Below are positions 8,783-18,912 of a stretch of 64,000 nt of DNA, one piece after another. How positions within the stretch are numbered: the stretch's first letter is position 1; each line of letters starts with the position of its first letter. The translations under genes were made by a program, and so were the position numbers. The notes under the pieces were generated by a model that saw only the letters and a program-made list of their open reading frames with translations, was not told where the DNA came from and ran no database searches. The stretch is from Paenibacillus crassostreae (GTDB lineage Bacteria; Bacillota; Bacilli; Paenibacillales; Paenibacillaceae), in assembly GCF_001857945.1 (NCBI RefSeq), contig NZ_CP017770.1, forward strand, positions 3,348,001-3,412,000, in the 5' to 3' direction.

Positions 8783-10138
8783 ATGAAAAGAGTTAAACAT
8801 TGGACAGCATTGATTCTTATAATCATGTTAGTCGCATCGTTGGCAGCTTGTGGAGGGAATGGCAACAATAATACTAAAAATAATGCTGCTGCTCCTGAAA
8901 AAACTGAATCAACAGAAACAAAGAATACTGATGAAGCTACTGAACCTGCGGAAAAGGTTGAGCTTTCATTCTGGTCACTAGGAACAACAAATTATGAAGA
9001 TCTTGCTAAGAAGTATACAGAAGAAAATCCAAACATTACGATTAAGTTTCAGAATACATCTGACCAAACCGCACATCATAATAATTTGACAACTGCGTTG
9101 TCAGCGGATTCAGGTGCTCCAGACATCTTCATGCTTGAAATCGGTTTCATGGAGCGTTTCATTAATGCTCAAGATAAATTTCAGAACTTAAATGATTTTG
9201 GTGCTAAGGATATTGCCGGCAATTACTTAGACTGGAAATGGAAACAAGCATCTTCCGTTGATGGAAGTTTCCAACTTGGTCTTCCTACAGATATTGGACC
9301 AACAGTTGCTTATTATCGTGTAGATCTAGCTGAGCAAGCAGGGCTACCTGTTGATCCTGAGGGATTCGGAGCTCAAATCGATACATGGGATAAATTCGCA
9401 ACAGTAGCAAAGGATTTCACAGCAAAAACAGGCAAACCATTTGCAGATTTAACAGATCTTGTGTACAACGCTCTTCGTGATCAATCTGCAGACCAAATTT
9501 ACTTTAATAAAGAAGATGGATCTTTTATTGGAGATACCAATCCACAAGTGAAGAAAGCTTATGATTTCACAGTTCAGGGTATCCAAGAAGGATGGATTGG
9601 CAATACACTGCTATGGTCTCCTGAATGGGGTCAAGCAATGAATGATGGAGGATTTGGTGTAATCCTAGGGCCAGCATGGATGGCAGGAAACATTAAGAGT
9701 AATGCTCCAGACTCAACTGGTAAATGGAAAATTGCTCAACTTCCAGAGGGTGCTGGTAACTGGGGTGGATCATTCCTAACCATACCTAAAGAAGGTAAGC
9801 ATCCACAAGAAGCTTATGACTTTATTTCTTGGTTAGATAGTCAAGAAAGCCAACTAGAATCCTTTAAAGCTAGTGGTCTAATGCCTTCAATTCCTGCTTT
9901 GTATGAAGATGCGGCATTTACAGGATTCCAAGATGAGTTCTTTGGAGGTCAAGCAACAGCAGTTGAATATGGTAAAGCGGCAGAACGCGTAAAACCTGTT
10001 TATTACGGACCATTACATGACCAAACAGATACATTCTTCAAAGATGCACTTAAAAATGTATTAGAGAAGAAAGCAGATCCAACTGAAGAATGGGATGCTG
10101 CAGTTAAGAAAGCGAAGACATTAGCGGAACGTAGCTAG
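8783..10138 (+). CDS. Family 1 extracellular sugar-binding lipoprotein (MalE type)
   Basis: Binding subunit of a second CUT1 importer. Signal peptide with lipobox SLAAC (Cys23), a long Asn/Glu/Thr linker, then the family 1 fold beginning VELSFWSLGTTNYEDLAKKYTEE; the 451-residue length is typical. Two permeases follow at 10238 and 11188. A 13-bp inverted repeat lies between this gene and the permeases, which would allow more binding protein than permease to be made. It is unrelated in detail to the long YtcQ-type proteins nearby. Confidence 0.9.
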   Translation: MKRVKHWTALILIIMLVASLAACGGNGNNNTKNNAAAPEKTESTETKNTDEATEPAEKVELSFWSLGTTNYEDLAKKYTEENPNITIKFQNTSDQTAHHNNLTTALSADSGAPDIFMLEIGFMERFINAQDKFQNLNDFGAKDIAGNYLDWKWKQASSVDGSFQLGLPTDIGPTVAYYRVDLAEQAGLPVDPEGFGAQIDTWDKFATVAKDFTAKTGKPFADLTDLVYNALRDQSADQIYFNKEDGSFIGDTNPQVKKAYDFTVQGIQEGWIGNTLLWSPEWGQAMNDGGFGVILGPAWMAGNIKSNAPDSTGKWKIAQLPEGAGNWGGSFLTIPKEGKHPQEAYDFISWLDSQESQLESFKASGLMPSIPALYEDAAFTGFQDEFFGGQATAVEYGKAAERVKPVYYGPLHDQTDTFFKDALKNVLEKKADPTEEWDAAVKKAKTLAERS

Positions 10139-10169
10139 TAATTATAAATAGTACCAATATAGCTAGACC

Positions 10170-10210
10170 ATCCAAATTCGCAGGGAGGGACACTTCTTGC
10201 GAATTTGGAT
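10170..10210 (+). promoter_or_regulatory. 13-bp perfect intercistronic hairpin
   Basis: ATCCAAATTCGCA (10170-10182) and its exact reverse complement (10198-10210) enclose a 15-base loop. No T-run follows, so it is better explained as an mRNA 3'-stabiliser or processing site for the upstream binding-protein message than as a full terminator. Confidence 0.6.
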
Positions 10211-10237
10211 TTACAAAATATTTCATGGAGGTGCAGC

Positions 10238-11191
10238 ATGGCAGAACCGATTACAGTTCGCCCATCTGTTAGCGTTAAGAAGCCTTTTCTGACGGAAAAA
10301 CGACGTAGCAATATTACGGCCTATACATTTATAGCCCCATTTTTTATTATATTCTCTATATTTGGGCTTTATCCGATCGTATTCACTATCTATCTATCGT
10401 TTTTTAAGTGGGACGCATTGGGTCCAATGAAATATGTTGGGCTTAAAAATTATGATCTTATCATTAGTGATCCTACCTTCTGGATCTCATTTAGCAATAC
10501 GCTTATTATGGGCGTCATGGGGACGATTCCCCAGTTAATCGTAGCATTATTTGTAGCGATTATGCTTAACTCAGCTCTGACCAAATTCAAGAAAACCTTT
10601 CGTATTCTTTATTTCATGCCCAATATTACGTCAATCGTAGCGGTAACACTCGTTTTTAGTACGATGTTCGGAAATAATGGGATGATTAATTGGATCCTTA
10701 ATGGATTGGGATTAGAGAATGTGGCATTTAACTCGGGATGGTGGGGTGTTAAAATTGCTATTTCTACGATGGTAATGTGGCGTTGGACAGGGTATAATGC
10801 CATTATTTTTCTATCAGGTCTGCAAAGCATTCCGATAGACTTATATGAGGCTGCTAAAATTGATGGTGCGAATAGAAAGCAACAATTGATGTATATCACT
10901 TTACCATTGTTAAAGCCTTTTATTATCTTCGTAACTTTATTATCAACGATAGGAGCACTTCAATTATTTACGGAGCCATACGTATTCCTCGGACAATCAG
11001 GAACTGGTTCTACTCGCGAAGAAGGGGTTACGATGGTTACTTATCTATACAGTGAAGCCTTCCGTAACGGTTTCTTTGGTACAGCAGCTGCAACAGCAGT
11101 TATGTTGCTCCTAATCACCATCGTTTTCTCTGTCCTGAATATGATCATATCTAATCGTTTAGGTGGAGATTCAAAAGGAGGTAAAGCATGA
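10238..11191 (+). CDS. ABC sugar transporter permease, MalF/UgpA type
   Basis: Membrane subunit of the importer served by the MalE-type lipoprotein. About six TM helices; EAA loop YEAAKIDGANRKQQLMYITLP near residues 208-228. The ATG at 10238 is chosen because GGAGGTG stands six bases before it; an upstream in-frame TTG at 10205 has no site. The stop overlaps the next permease in an ATGA arrangement, so the two subunits are translationally coupled. No ATPase gene is present. Confidence 0.9.
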   Translation: MAEPITVRPSVSVKKPFLTEKRRSNITAYTFIAPFFIIFSIFGLYPIVFTIYLSFFKWDALGPMKYVGLKNYDLIISDPTFWISFSNTLIMGVMGTIPQLIVALFVAIMLNSALTKFKKTFRILYFMPNITSIVAVTLVFSTMFGNNGMINWILNGLGLENVAFNSGWWGVKIAISTMVMWRWTGYNAIIFLSGLQSIPIDLYEAAKIDGANRKQQLMYITLPLLKPFIIFVTLLSTIGALQLFTEPYVFLGQSGTGSTREEGVTMVTYLYSEAFRNGFFGTAAATAVMLLLITIVFSVLNMIISNRLGGDSKGGKA

Positions 11192-12051
11192 GCACAATGA
11201 ATACATCTTCGACCAAACTAGGCAACCCAGGATTATTTAGTAAAATATTATATTATGTATTACTAATAGTAGGGGCTCTGGTATCCGTTTTTCCATTTTA
11301 TTGGATGTTTGTAATTGCTACGAATGATCGTGGAGCTGTTTTTAACATACCTCCTTTACTAACAATTGGTGATCAATTTTTTAATAACTTTGAACGTGTA
11401 TTGGAGAAATCAGATTTCTTCCAAGCTTTAGGTAATTCGTTATTTGTTTCTTCGATGGTTACGATTTCTGTTGTATTCTTTTGTACTCTAGCTGGATATG
11501 CGTTTGCTAAGTATGAGTTTCCCCTCAAGAATATTCTATTCGTTTGTGTTATTGCGACCTTGTTTGTACCAACTCAATTGAGTGTACTTCCAACGTACAT
11601 TATCATGGCTAAGCTACATTGGATTGATACTTACAGAGCGCTTATCGTACCAGCAATGGTTAATGCATTTGGTATATTCTGGATGAGGCAGTATATATCC
11701 ACTTCAGTGCATTCCGAATTGATTGAAGCAGGCCGTATCGATGGGGCGGGACATTTTCGTGTTTTTTGGAACATTGCTATCCCGGTAATTACACCTGCTA
11801 TGGCTACACTCGGAATACTGAATTTCATGAATGTATGGAATGACTTCTTCTGGCCACTAGTTGTGTTGAAGAATAAAGAACACTATACGATTCAGATCGC
11901 ATTGCAACAATTATTCTCAAATCGCGATGGTTTGGATTATGGAATGATCATGTCCGCAACCTTTACTGCAACAATCCCACTATTGATAGTATTCCTTTTC
12001 TTTAGTAGATACTTTATTGCAGGTCTTACATCAGGGGCGATCAAGAGCTAA
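11188..12051 (+). CDS. ABC sugar transporter permease, MalG/UgpE type
   Basis: Second permease of the MalEFG-type importer, 287 residues, about six TM helices. The EAA loop reads IEAGRIDGAGHFRVFWNIAIP near residues 180-200 and the C-terminus has the typical AGLTSGAIKS. It begins within the stop of the first permease (ATGA). The following YesM-type kinase gene starts 84 bp downstream with no terminator between, so transporter and sensor genes may share a transcript. Confidence 0.9.
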   Translation: MSTMNTSSTKLGNPGLFSKILYYVLLIVGALVSVFPFYWMFVIATNDRGAVFNIPPLLTIGDQFFNNFERVLEKSDFFQALGNSLFVSSMVTISVVFFCTLAGYAFAKYEFPLKNILFVCVIATLFVPTQLSVLPTYIIMAKLHWIDTYRALIVPAMVNAFGIFWMRQYISTSVHSELIEAGRIDGAGHFRVFWNIAIPVITPAMATLGILNFMNVWNDFFWPLVVLKNKEHYTIQIALQQLFSNRDGLDYGMIMSATFTATIPLLIVFLFFSRYFIAGLTSGAIKS

Positions 12052-12135
12052 ATTATATTTGTTTTATTTTACGCAAGGAATTAGAAGCGCAATGAAGAAT
12101 AATAGACGTAAGAGACAGCAGGAGGAAGTGAAGAA

Positions 12136-13866
12136 ATGAAACTCCGTCGTAAAATTTTGCTCGCTATTATTCTTCTTGTGTTTATTCCTGTGATCGTGAT
12201 GGGGGCCATATCATATTATAATTTCTCGAATGCGATGGAGAAGAAATCAAGTCATTTCTATTGGATTTCCCTACTGGAGACAGATCGCAAATTAAAGTAC
12301 GCTCTTAGTGAAATTACTGCCATCTCTAATGCAGCAATTACACAACCACTCGGTGCAATTCAACAATCTCTGAAGCAACTAGATATGATTATGACTTATG
12401 ATCGTAAACAGGAAATCAACAATACGTTAATTAACCATCCTATGATCTCATCATTTAGCCTTTATAGTAATGATAGGTTAATCTATCATTATAATGAGCC
12501 TCTGTCTTTCGACAGTATGAAGAGAAAAGTATGGTATGAATCGATGCAGAAAGCTGAAGGACAACCTGTGTGGTTTGGACCTGGGGAGAACGGTACGTCA
12601 GAACAAGGAAATCCAGTTCTCATTCATTCGCGGGTAATTAAGGACTATTATTCTTTAGAGAATATAGGATCTCTCGTTATTTATGTTAAACCAGATATAT
12701 TAGATCAAGTTTTTTGGGAGACAGCCACGCTGAAGAGCGGGGATATTTTGCTTGTGAATAAACAGGGAAACATTGTTTTTAACAAAGCAGGCGGTCAAAT
12801 GGGTGAACATATAGAATTTCCCTTTTTAGCGAGTGGATACTCGAAGGAGAAGGGGTATTATATTGATGATTATCGGGATGAAAAGTCTCTAATCACGTTC
12901 TTACCATCCTATAATGAGGAATGGTATTTGGTTGCAATTACACCGATGAATCTGATTCGTTCTGAATCTGACTCTATTCGTAACGTTGCCATTATGTTAG
13001 GTCTATTTTCATTATTGTCAGCTTTTTGGTTTGATCAATTTTTCATAAGTAAACTAGTTCGAAGTATCATTAGTGCAGTTAATGGGATGAAACGGGTACA
13101 GCAAGGCGTATTTATACCCATTCTTTCGCATAAAAAAAGTGACGATGAAAGAGATTTATTGATCGATGGATTTAATCGAATGAGTACGCAAATTAATGAA
13201 TTGATATTACAGGTGGAAACGGAGCAAGGTCGTAAGAAGGAAGCTGAATTACAGGCATTAGTGGCTCAAATCAATCCGCATTTTATATATAATTCATTAG
13301 AATCTATTAATTCTATGGCTATATTACAAGGTAACAAAGATATCAGTAAGATGGTTATTTCCTTGGGAAAATTACTAAGGATTAGTATAAATGAGAATCA
13401 GGAATTAATTCCGATACATATGGAGCTTGAGCATGTACGACATTATTTGAATATCCAGAAATTCCGCTTTGAGGATCAATTTGATTACAGCATTGATTTT
13501 CCTGAATCTATGAAATATTTCATGACGCAGAAATTGATCGTTCAGCCGATTGTCGAGAATGCATTATATCATGCAATTGAGCCTATGGAGAGCAAGGGGT
13601 ATATTACGATTCAAGCTTATGAGTCAGAGAAGGATATACTGATCGATGTCATAGATAATGGACCTGGTTTTGATCAGTCTACATTGATGAACCTATGGAA
13701 TACGGATTCCACAGGTCAGAAGAAGTACCGTAATAATGGTGTAGGGCTAAAGAATGTTCATGAACGCTTAGTTATTCGATTCGGTAGCCCTTATGGTATT
13801 CTGATTTGTTCTTCTCCTGGTTACGGATCAACTATTCGAATTCGTATTCCGAAGATTACTACCTAA
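12136..13866 (+). CDS. YesM-type sensor histidine kinase (second pair)
   Basis: Membrane sensor kinase: TM helix at residues about 7-27, extracytoplasmic sensor region, second TM near 280-300, HAMP-like linker, His_kinase domain with AQINPHFIYNSLES (acceptor His in NPHF) and HATPase domain (QPIVENALYHA, DNGPGF, GVGLKNVHERL). Strong AGGAGGA site. It is followed by a membrane-anchored binding protein and a YesN regulator in one run of short gaps (32 and 20 bp), which suggests a three-part sensor controlling the transporter just upstream. Confidence 0.9.
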   Translation: MKLRRKILLAIILLVFIPVIVMGAISYYNFSNAMEKKSSHFYWISLLETDRKLKYALSEITAISNAAITQPLGAIQQSLKQLDMIMTYDRKQEINNTLINHPMISSFSLYSNDRLIYHYNEPLSFDSMKRKVWYESMQKAEGQPVWFGPGENGTSEQGNPVLIHSRVIKDYYSLENIGSLVIYVKPDILDQVFWETATLKSGDILLVNKQGNIVFNKAGGQMGEHIEFPFLASGYSKEKGYYIDDYRDEKSLITFLPSYNEEWYLVAITPMNLIRSESDSIRNVAIMLGLFSLLSAFWFDQFFISKLVRSIISAVNGMKRVQQGVFIPILSHKKSDDERDLLIDGFNRMSTQINELILQVETEQGRKKEAELQALVAQINPHFIYNSLESINSMAILQGNKDISKMVISLGKLLRISINENQELIPIHMELEHVRHYLNIQKFRFEDQFDYSIDFPESMKYFMTQKLIVQPIVENALYHAIEPMESKGYITIQAYESEKDILIDVIDNGPGFDQSTLMNLWNTDSTGQKKYRNNGVGLKNVHERLVIRFGSPYGILICSSPGYGSTIRIRIPKITT

Positions 13867-13898
13867 ATAGTCACATATACTGAGGAGGAGGAGTTATT

Positions 13899-15251
13899 GT
13901 GAGGCGATTTATGAACTGGGGTTGGATCATTGTATATACGATTCTTCTGGTTGTAACGGTCATATTTATTACTGTTAAGGAAGAAGATTCTCCCGTCGAT
14001 GACACAACCACGGAGAAGATTACATTAACCTTTCGTCATTTTTGGATTCTGGAGCATGATCGGCATGTACTAGATATTTTTGAAGATGTCGTACAGACCT
14101 ATCAATTATCGCATCCAAACGTGAAGGTTAATTTTGATGGAATGGATCAAACGGTTCATCGAGAACAAAAATTGAAGAGTGAAATGGTCATAGGATCACC
14201 ACCAGATATGTTTGTATTATTTGGCGGTGCTGAAATTGAACCCTATATTCGTGCCAATCGTTTGATGGATTTAACGGATTTCATAAATGATAATCATTTA
14301 AAAAATCAGTTTAAAGATCTTCAATTGTGGACATCGAATGAAAAGGTTTACGGATTACCTATTGAAGGGAATGCGGAGCCGCTATATGTAAATTCAACGA
14401 TTTTTGAAAGTTTGGGACTTCAAATACCGCGTACCCTTTCAGAATTAAATGAAGCTATCGTAGTATTGAAGCAGAATGGTTATATCCCTTTTGCATTGGG
14501 GAATAAGGAACGGTGGCCAGCAGGGATTTTTGCACATTATCTAATGGATCGTTTCTCGAATTCAGATTTGATTAATCAGTTGGTGCAGGGCGAAGAGAAT
14601 ATTGCGTTTCAGAATGAGGACTACTTAAGGGCATTTAATCAATTGGAATTATGGATTAATGATGATGTGTTTGGACCCTCGCCTAATGAACTTTCAACGG
14701 AAGATGCTGTGCACCTTTTTACTCATGGTAAAGCGGCTATGTATTTGAATGGGAATTGGGATATTACATTGTTTAACAATGATGATGCCCCGAAGGACTT
14801 CCAGAATGAAGTGACTGTCATTCCATTCCCTTCGCTTTATGCTGCCGAAGGAACACGGTCGATGGCAGGGGGATATACCATTGGAATAGGACTATCTTCC
14901 AACTTATCTGATGCTAAGAAAGAAGCTGCATTGGAGTTAATGCAAGCTTTTTATACGGAAGAAGTTCAGACACGAATTGTTTATGAAGGTTTACGTATCC
15001 CTTCAATGTGGATCAGATTTGATCCTGAGAAGACAGGGCCGATCTTCACTCAAATGATCCAACTCATGGAGGAAAGCTCAATAAGCTTTGTTCCTTATGA
15101 TAATTTGTTGTCTCCAGAGGTGAAAAGGTCATTTTTAAGAGTGATTGAAGAAATGATTGATGGTAAGAACACTGCAAAAGAGGCATTGGATCAGCTTGAT
15201 GATGCTTCAAATCAATATTGGAGTCTAAGGAGAAATACGCTCAGTAAGTAA
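13899..15251 (+). CDS. Membrane-anchored family 1 solute-binding protein between kinase and regulator
   Basis: A sugar-binding protein fold (LTFRHFWILEHDRHVLDIFEDV at the mature start, MAGGYTIGIG and LQELM-like helices later) but with an uncleaved N-terminal TM helix at about residues 5-24 and no lipobox Cys. The start is GTG at 13899, supported by GAGGAGGAG five bases before it; ATG at 13911 is the alternative. Its place between yesM- and yesN-type genes suggests it presents ligand to the kinase rather than to a transporter, as known for XylFII-LytS-YesN of clostridia. That role is inferred from context. Confidence 0.8.
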   Translation: MRRFMNWGWIIVYTILLVVTVIFITVKEEDSPVDDTTTEKITLTFRHFWILEHDRHVLDIFEDVVQTYQLSHPNVKVNFDGMDQTVHREQKLKSEMVIGSPPDMFVLFGGAEIEPYIRANRLMDLTDFINDNHLKNQFKDLQLWTSNEKVYGLPIEGNAEPLYVNSTIFESLGLQIPRTLSELNEAIVVLKQNGYIPFALGNKERWPAGIFAHYLMDRFSNSDLINQLVQGEENIAFQNEDYLRAFNQLELWINDDVFGPSPNELSTEDAVHLFTHGKAAMYLNGNWDITLFNNDDAPKDFQNEVTVIPFPSLYAAEGTRSMAGGYTIGIGLSSNLSDAKKEAALELMQAFYTEEVQTRIVYEGLRIPSMWIRFDPEKTGPIFTQMIQLMEESSISFVPYDNLLSPEVKRSFLRVIEEMIDGKNTAKEALDQLDDASNQYWSLRRNTLSK

Positions 15252-15271
15252 ATGTTGGGAGGTTAGATATA

Positions 15272-16864
15272 ATGGTTGCAATCAGTAATAAATATAAGGT
15301 GATTTTGGTGGATGATGAGCCTCTAATCTTGCGTAGTCTAAAAGCAGCTATTCCTTGGAATGAGCTAAACCTTGAAGTGGTTGGAGAAGCGAGAAATGGA
15401 GAAGGAGCACTTCATTTAATTCAGGAGACTTCACCGCACATGATTATTAGTGATATTCGTATGCCAGGTATTGATGGGATATCTCTGATGAAAGAAGTAT
15501 CATTGAACAATCCAAAGCTGATATTTATCATCATTAGTGGATACGGCGAATTTGAATATGCCCGTGAGGCACTTCGCCAAGGGGCATTTGATTATCTGTT
15601 AAAGCCCATTGATCATGATGAATTAACTGAGATGCTTAAGCGGGCTATTCAAAGATTGGATTCTCAAATTGAGAATGAGGAATTGATACACTCTGTTCAA
15701 GTTCTATCATTAATGGCCCGGGAGCGGATGTTTGCAGAACTGATTGAAGGCAATCAAAGATCGCAGCAGCATTTGAAATGGATGGAGAGTAATGAACTAG
15801 AACATGATTATTTCATGGTTGTTATTCAGCTTGATCAATATCTGTTATTAAATGGGCATTGGACGACAGGAGAGAAACGTTTATGGCTGTTTGCTATTCG
15901 AAATATTCTAGAGGATTGGATTCGATTGAATAAAGGGCTTACTATATTTCCTTTTCATAGTGGGGAATGGATTATTTTATTGCCAAGCATGTTGAATGAT
16001 AATAAAGTATCACTCGGTGAAGATATTATTCGTCAAATAAAAAAATACTCTAAATTAACCTGTTTTGTTGGTATTAGTCATAGTACTAAGGGAATTGATC
16101 AATTAAGTTCGTCGTATCAGAGTGCAACAAGAGCATTATATCAACGTTTTTATGCTGAGCATAAGGGGGCTTTTGTTGATTCGGATTCTACCCATGATAT
16201 AACTCAAATGAAAGAAGTTAAATATCCTAAGCATATAGAAATATCTATCCTAGAATGTATCCGAAATTTAGATTTAGCGCGAATGTTATCTCTATTTGAC
16301 CAGATGAAGTTTTATATCGAAGAGAATTCATTAACTAAAGATATCGCTGAACGAATGATTATAGAAATGACAGTCGTTCTATATAGACAGTTTGAGTATG
16401 GTAACCTTTTAGTAGATGGATCTTTAGGTGGCTTAATTCAAAGAATTCATGAGATGACAACTCTTCATGAGATGATTCATGCCGTGAAAGAGGCCTTCGA
16501 GAAGAGAATGAGAGAGAATAGAGAAAGCCAGTCGAAAGAAGATATTCAGGCAATCGTAGAAAAAGCACAGAACTATATTGTAAATAACTATCACAAGGAT
16601 TTGGGAATAGAGGAATTGTCAGAGTTGGTGGGTCTAAGTGCTAGCCATTTTTGTATGATATTTAAACAGATTTCTGGATTTACATTCTTAGAATATTTAA
16701 CTAAATGTCGATTAGAGAAAGCTAAGTATATTCTGAAAAATACCAATGTGAAAGTCTATCAAATAGCACCACTTGTAGGCTATCAAGATCCTAAATATTT
16801 CACACAAGTATTTAAGAAAGCGATAGGGAAGACACCAACCGAATATCGTGAAGAGACGGGTTAA
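15272..16864 (+). CDS. YesN-type response regulator (second pair)
   Basis: REC domain at residues 10-125 with VDDEP, phosphorylated Asp61 (MIISDIRMPG) and Lys in LLKPID, a variable middle region, and a C-terminal AraC DNA-binding domain with two HTH motifs (LSASHFCMIFKQISG and IAPLVGYQDPKYFTQVFKKAIG). GGAGG lies upstream of the ATG. It ends the kinase / binding protein / regulator run. Likely targets are the MalEFG-type operon and possibly the binding-protein genes downstream. Confidence 0.9.
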   Translation: MVAISNKYKVILVDDEPLILRSLKAAIPWNELNLEVVGEARNGEGALHLIQETSPHMIISDIRMPGIDGISLMKEVSLNNPKLIFIIISGYGEFEYAREALRQGAFDYLLKPIDHDELTEMLKRAIQRLDSQIENEELIHSVQVLSLMARERMFAELIEGNQRSQQHLKWMESNELEHDYFMVVIQLDQYLLLNGHWTTGEKRLWLFAIRNILEDWIRLNKGLTIFPFHSGEWIILLPSMLNDNKVSLGEDIIRQIKKYSKLTCFVGISHSTKGIDQLSSSYQSATRALYQRFYAEHKGAFVDSDSTHDITQMKEVKYPKHIEISILECIRNLDLARMLSLFDQMKFYIEENSLTKDIAERMIIEMTVVLYRQFEYGNLLVDGSLGGLIQRIHEMTTLHEMIHAVKEAFEKRMRENRESQSKEDIQAIVEKAQNYIVNNYHKDLGIEELSELVGLSASHFCMIFKQISGFTFLEYLTKCRLEKAKYILKNTNVKVYQIAPLVGYQDPKYFTQVFKKAIGKTPTEYREETG

Positions 16865-16917
16865 AACTTTATAAAAGAAGGGGTGCTATAACGGTAACAA
16901 TATCAAATAAATTAATA

Positions 16918-16946
16918 TTGACACATGGAATATAGTTCTATATAAT
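16918..16946 (+). promoter_or_regulatory. Consensus sigma-A promoter before binding protein copy 2
   Basis: TTGACA (16918-16923), 17-base spacer, TATAAT (16941-16946): both hexamers are perfect. The predicted start of transcription is near 16953, at the edge of a palindromic operator-like site. Confidence 0.88.
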
Positions 16947-16953
16947 AAATTCA

Positions 16954-17010
16954 TGAAAGTGCTTTCAATATTCAATCTTTTTTTGAAAGCGCTTATCGAA
17001 AACGTTTCAA
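16954..17010 (+). promoter_or_regulatory. Three cre-like / LacI-type operator sites
   Basis: TGAAAGTGCTTTCA (16954-16967) is a perfect 6+2+6 palindrome at the predicted +1. TGAAAGCGCTTATC (16984-16997) and CGAAAACGTTTCAA (16997-17010) follow. They resemble the catabolite-responsive element bound by CcpA and other LacI-family operators. Their position downstream of the promoter would allow repression. Which protein binds is not known. Confidence 0.65.
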
Positions 17011-17116
17011 ATAATCAAGCTAGAATATTTGGAATGAGGTTTTTCATCTTGGTATAGACAGGAATGTTCCTGTGTTTACAATATAATTCAGTCATATTAA
17101 AGGGGGATTTACAGGT

Positions 17117-18829
17117 ATGAAAGGGAGAACACCGAAAACGTTTGCGATGTTATTATTAGCTAGTGCGCTTCTTGTATCCGCTTGCGGAAACAATGGTGCT
17201 AGTAATAATACAGGAGAGACAAACGAACCAGCAGCAACAAATACAGAGGAAAAAGTCGATACAAGTCCTGTTACGTTTAGTTTTTTCGGGGCAGATGCTA
17301 GCCCTAACTGGAATAATATGCAAGATGAAGTTGGGAAAGCAATTACTGAAAAAACGGGTGTTACAATTAATGCTGAATTTGCCGTGCAAGGTGGCGGTCA
17401 AGATAAGATTGCTTTAATGGCTGCTAGTGGTGACTATCCGGATATGATTTTTGCTAAAGGCGATATTAGTAAGATGGTAGACGCTGAAGCAATGATTGAT
17501 TTGACAGACTTAATTGAAGAGCATGCTCCAAACCTAAAGAAAGTATATGGTGATTACATGGATCGCCTACCTTATAGCAGTGAAGATAGAAGTATATATG
17601 TCCTTCCAAGTAATGCTCATGTAGGTCAGACTTATTTTGACTCTAGCGGAGGATTTGAAATTCAGCATGAAGTGCTAAAAGAACTAGGATACCCTGAAGT
17701 GAAAACTCTGGAAGATTACGAGAATGTATTACAGACATACTATGACAAACATCCAACGATTGATGGACAACCAACGATTCCATTAACATTAGATGCAGAT
17801 GACTGGAGAATTATGATTACAGTTACAAACCCTGCATTTCAATCAACTGGGGCACCAGATGATGGTGAGTACTATATCAACCCTGAAACTTTCGAAGCTC
17901 AACTTCACTACAAACGTCCTGAAGAGAAAGAATATTTCCGTTGGTTGAACCATATGTATAACATTGGATTACTTGATAAGAACACATTCGTACAAAAGAG
18001 TGACGAATATAAAGCTAAAATCGCTAGTGGTCGAGTATTAGGTCTAATCGACCAAGAGTGGGGATATGCAGATGCAGAGAATGCTCTAAAAGCTTCAGGC
18101 AAACCTGAAAGATCATATGCTCACTTCCCTGTAACACTCACATCGGATATTGTAGACCATGGTTTCCAAGATACAGGGTTCATGGCTGGATGGGGTATAG
18201 GGATCACTACATCTGCTGAAGATCCAGTTCGTATTATTAAGTTCTTGGATTACTTAGCTTCTGATGAGGGTCAAATTCTTAAAAACTGGGGAATTGAAGG
18301 GAAACACTATGTAATCGAAGATGGCAAACGTGTTATTCCGGCAGATGTATTAGACAAGAAAATCAATGACGCTAGTAACTTCACTAAGACTACAGGTATT
18401 GGTTTGTATCTAACATTCTCTGGTCACTATGGTGATGGAGTACTAGATCCAACAGGTAATTACTATACAACTAACTTCCCTGAACAGATTGTAGCTAGCT
18501 ACTCTGAACCAGAGAAGGAATCATTAAAAGCATATAATGCTACAACGTGGAAAGACCTATGGCCATCTGAAGATGAGATGCCTGTTAAACCTTGGGGGGC
18601 TGCTTGGGATTTAGCCGTTGAAGAAGGTTCAGAATATTCTGTAACATTCCAAAAGACTCAAGACATTATTCGTAAACGTATTCCTGAAGCGATTCTGACT
18701 ACACCTGAGAAATTCGATGCAGTTTACGATGGTATGATTGCTGAATTGAATAAAGCTGGTGCAGAGAAGATGGAAGCTGAATATACAGAGTTAGTTAAAG
18801 CAAGAGTAGATCTTTGGTCTGGTAAATAA
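17117..18829 (+). CDS. Extracellular solute-binding lipoprotein, YtcQ/LplA type (copy 2)
   Basis: 570-residue lipoprotein with signal peptide and lipobox LVSAC (Cys23). The mature part begins VTFSFFGADASPNWN and is close to copy 1 along the full length, with long identical runs such as HPTIDGQPTIPLTLDADDW. It has no permease neighbours; it stands alone between its own promoter/operators and terminator. It probably lends another ligand specificity to the permeases at 4810-6705. Confidence 0.9.
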   Translation: MKGRTPKTFAMLLLASALLVSACGNNGASNNTGETNEPAATNTEEKVDTSPVTFSFFGADASPNWNNMQDEVGKAITEKTGVTINAEFAVQGGGQDKIALMAASGDYPDMIFAKGDISKMVDAEAMIDLTDLIEEHAPNLKKVYGDYMDRLPYSSEDRSIYVLPSNAHVGQTYFDSSGGFEIQHEVLKELGYPEVKTLEDYENVLQTYYDKHPTIDGQPTIPLTLDADDWRIMITVTNPAFQSTGAPDDGEYYINPETFEAQLHYKRPEEKEYFRWLNHMYNIGLLDKNTFVQKSDEYKAKIASGRVLGLIDQEWGYADAENALKASGKPERSYAHFPVTLTSDIVDHGFQDTGFMAGWGIGITTSAEDPVRIIKFLDYLASDEGQILKNWGIEGKHYVIEDGKRVIPADVLDKKINDASNFTKTTGIGLYLTFSGHYGDGVLDPTGNYYTTNFPEQIVASYSEPEKESLKAYNATTWKDLWPSEDEMPVKPWGAAWDLAVEEGSEYSVTFQKTQDIIRKRIPEAILTTPEKFDAVYDGMIAELNKAGAEKMEAEYTELVKARVDLWSGK

Positions 18830-18858
18830 AAGGGAATAAAACTCAATAATAATACTTG

Positions 18859-18887
18859 AAGGGCTCTCGTTTTGAGAGCCCTTTTTT
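18859..18887 (+). terminator. Terminator after binding protein copy 2
   Basis: GGGCTCTC/GAGAGCCC stem followed by six T. Confidence 0.92.
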
Positions 18888-18912
18888 GTGATAAAAAACT
18901 CTGAAATAAGAG

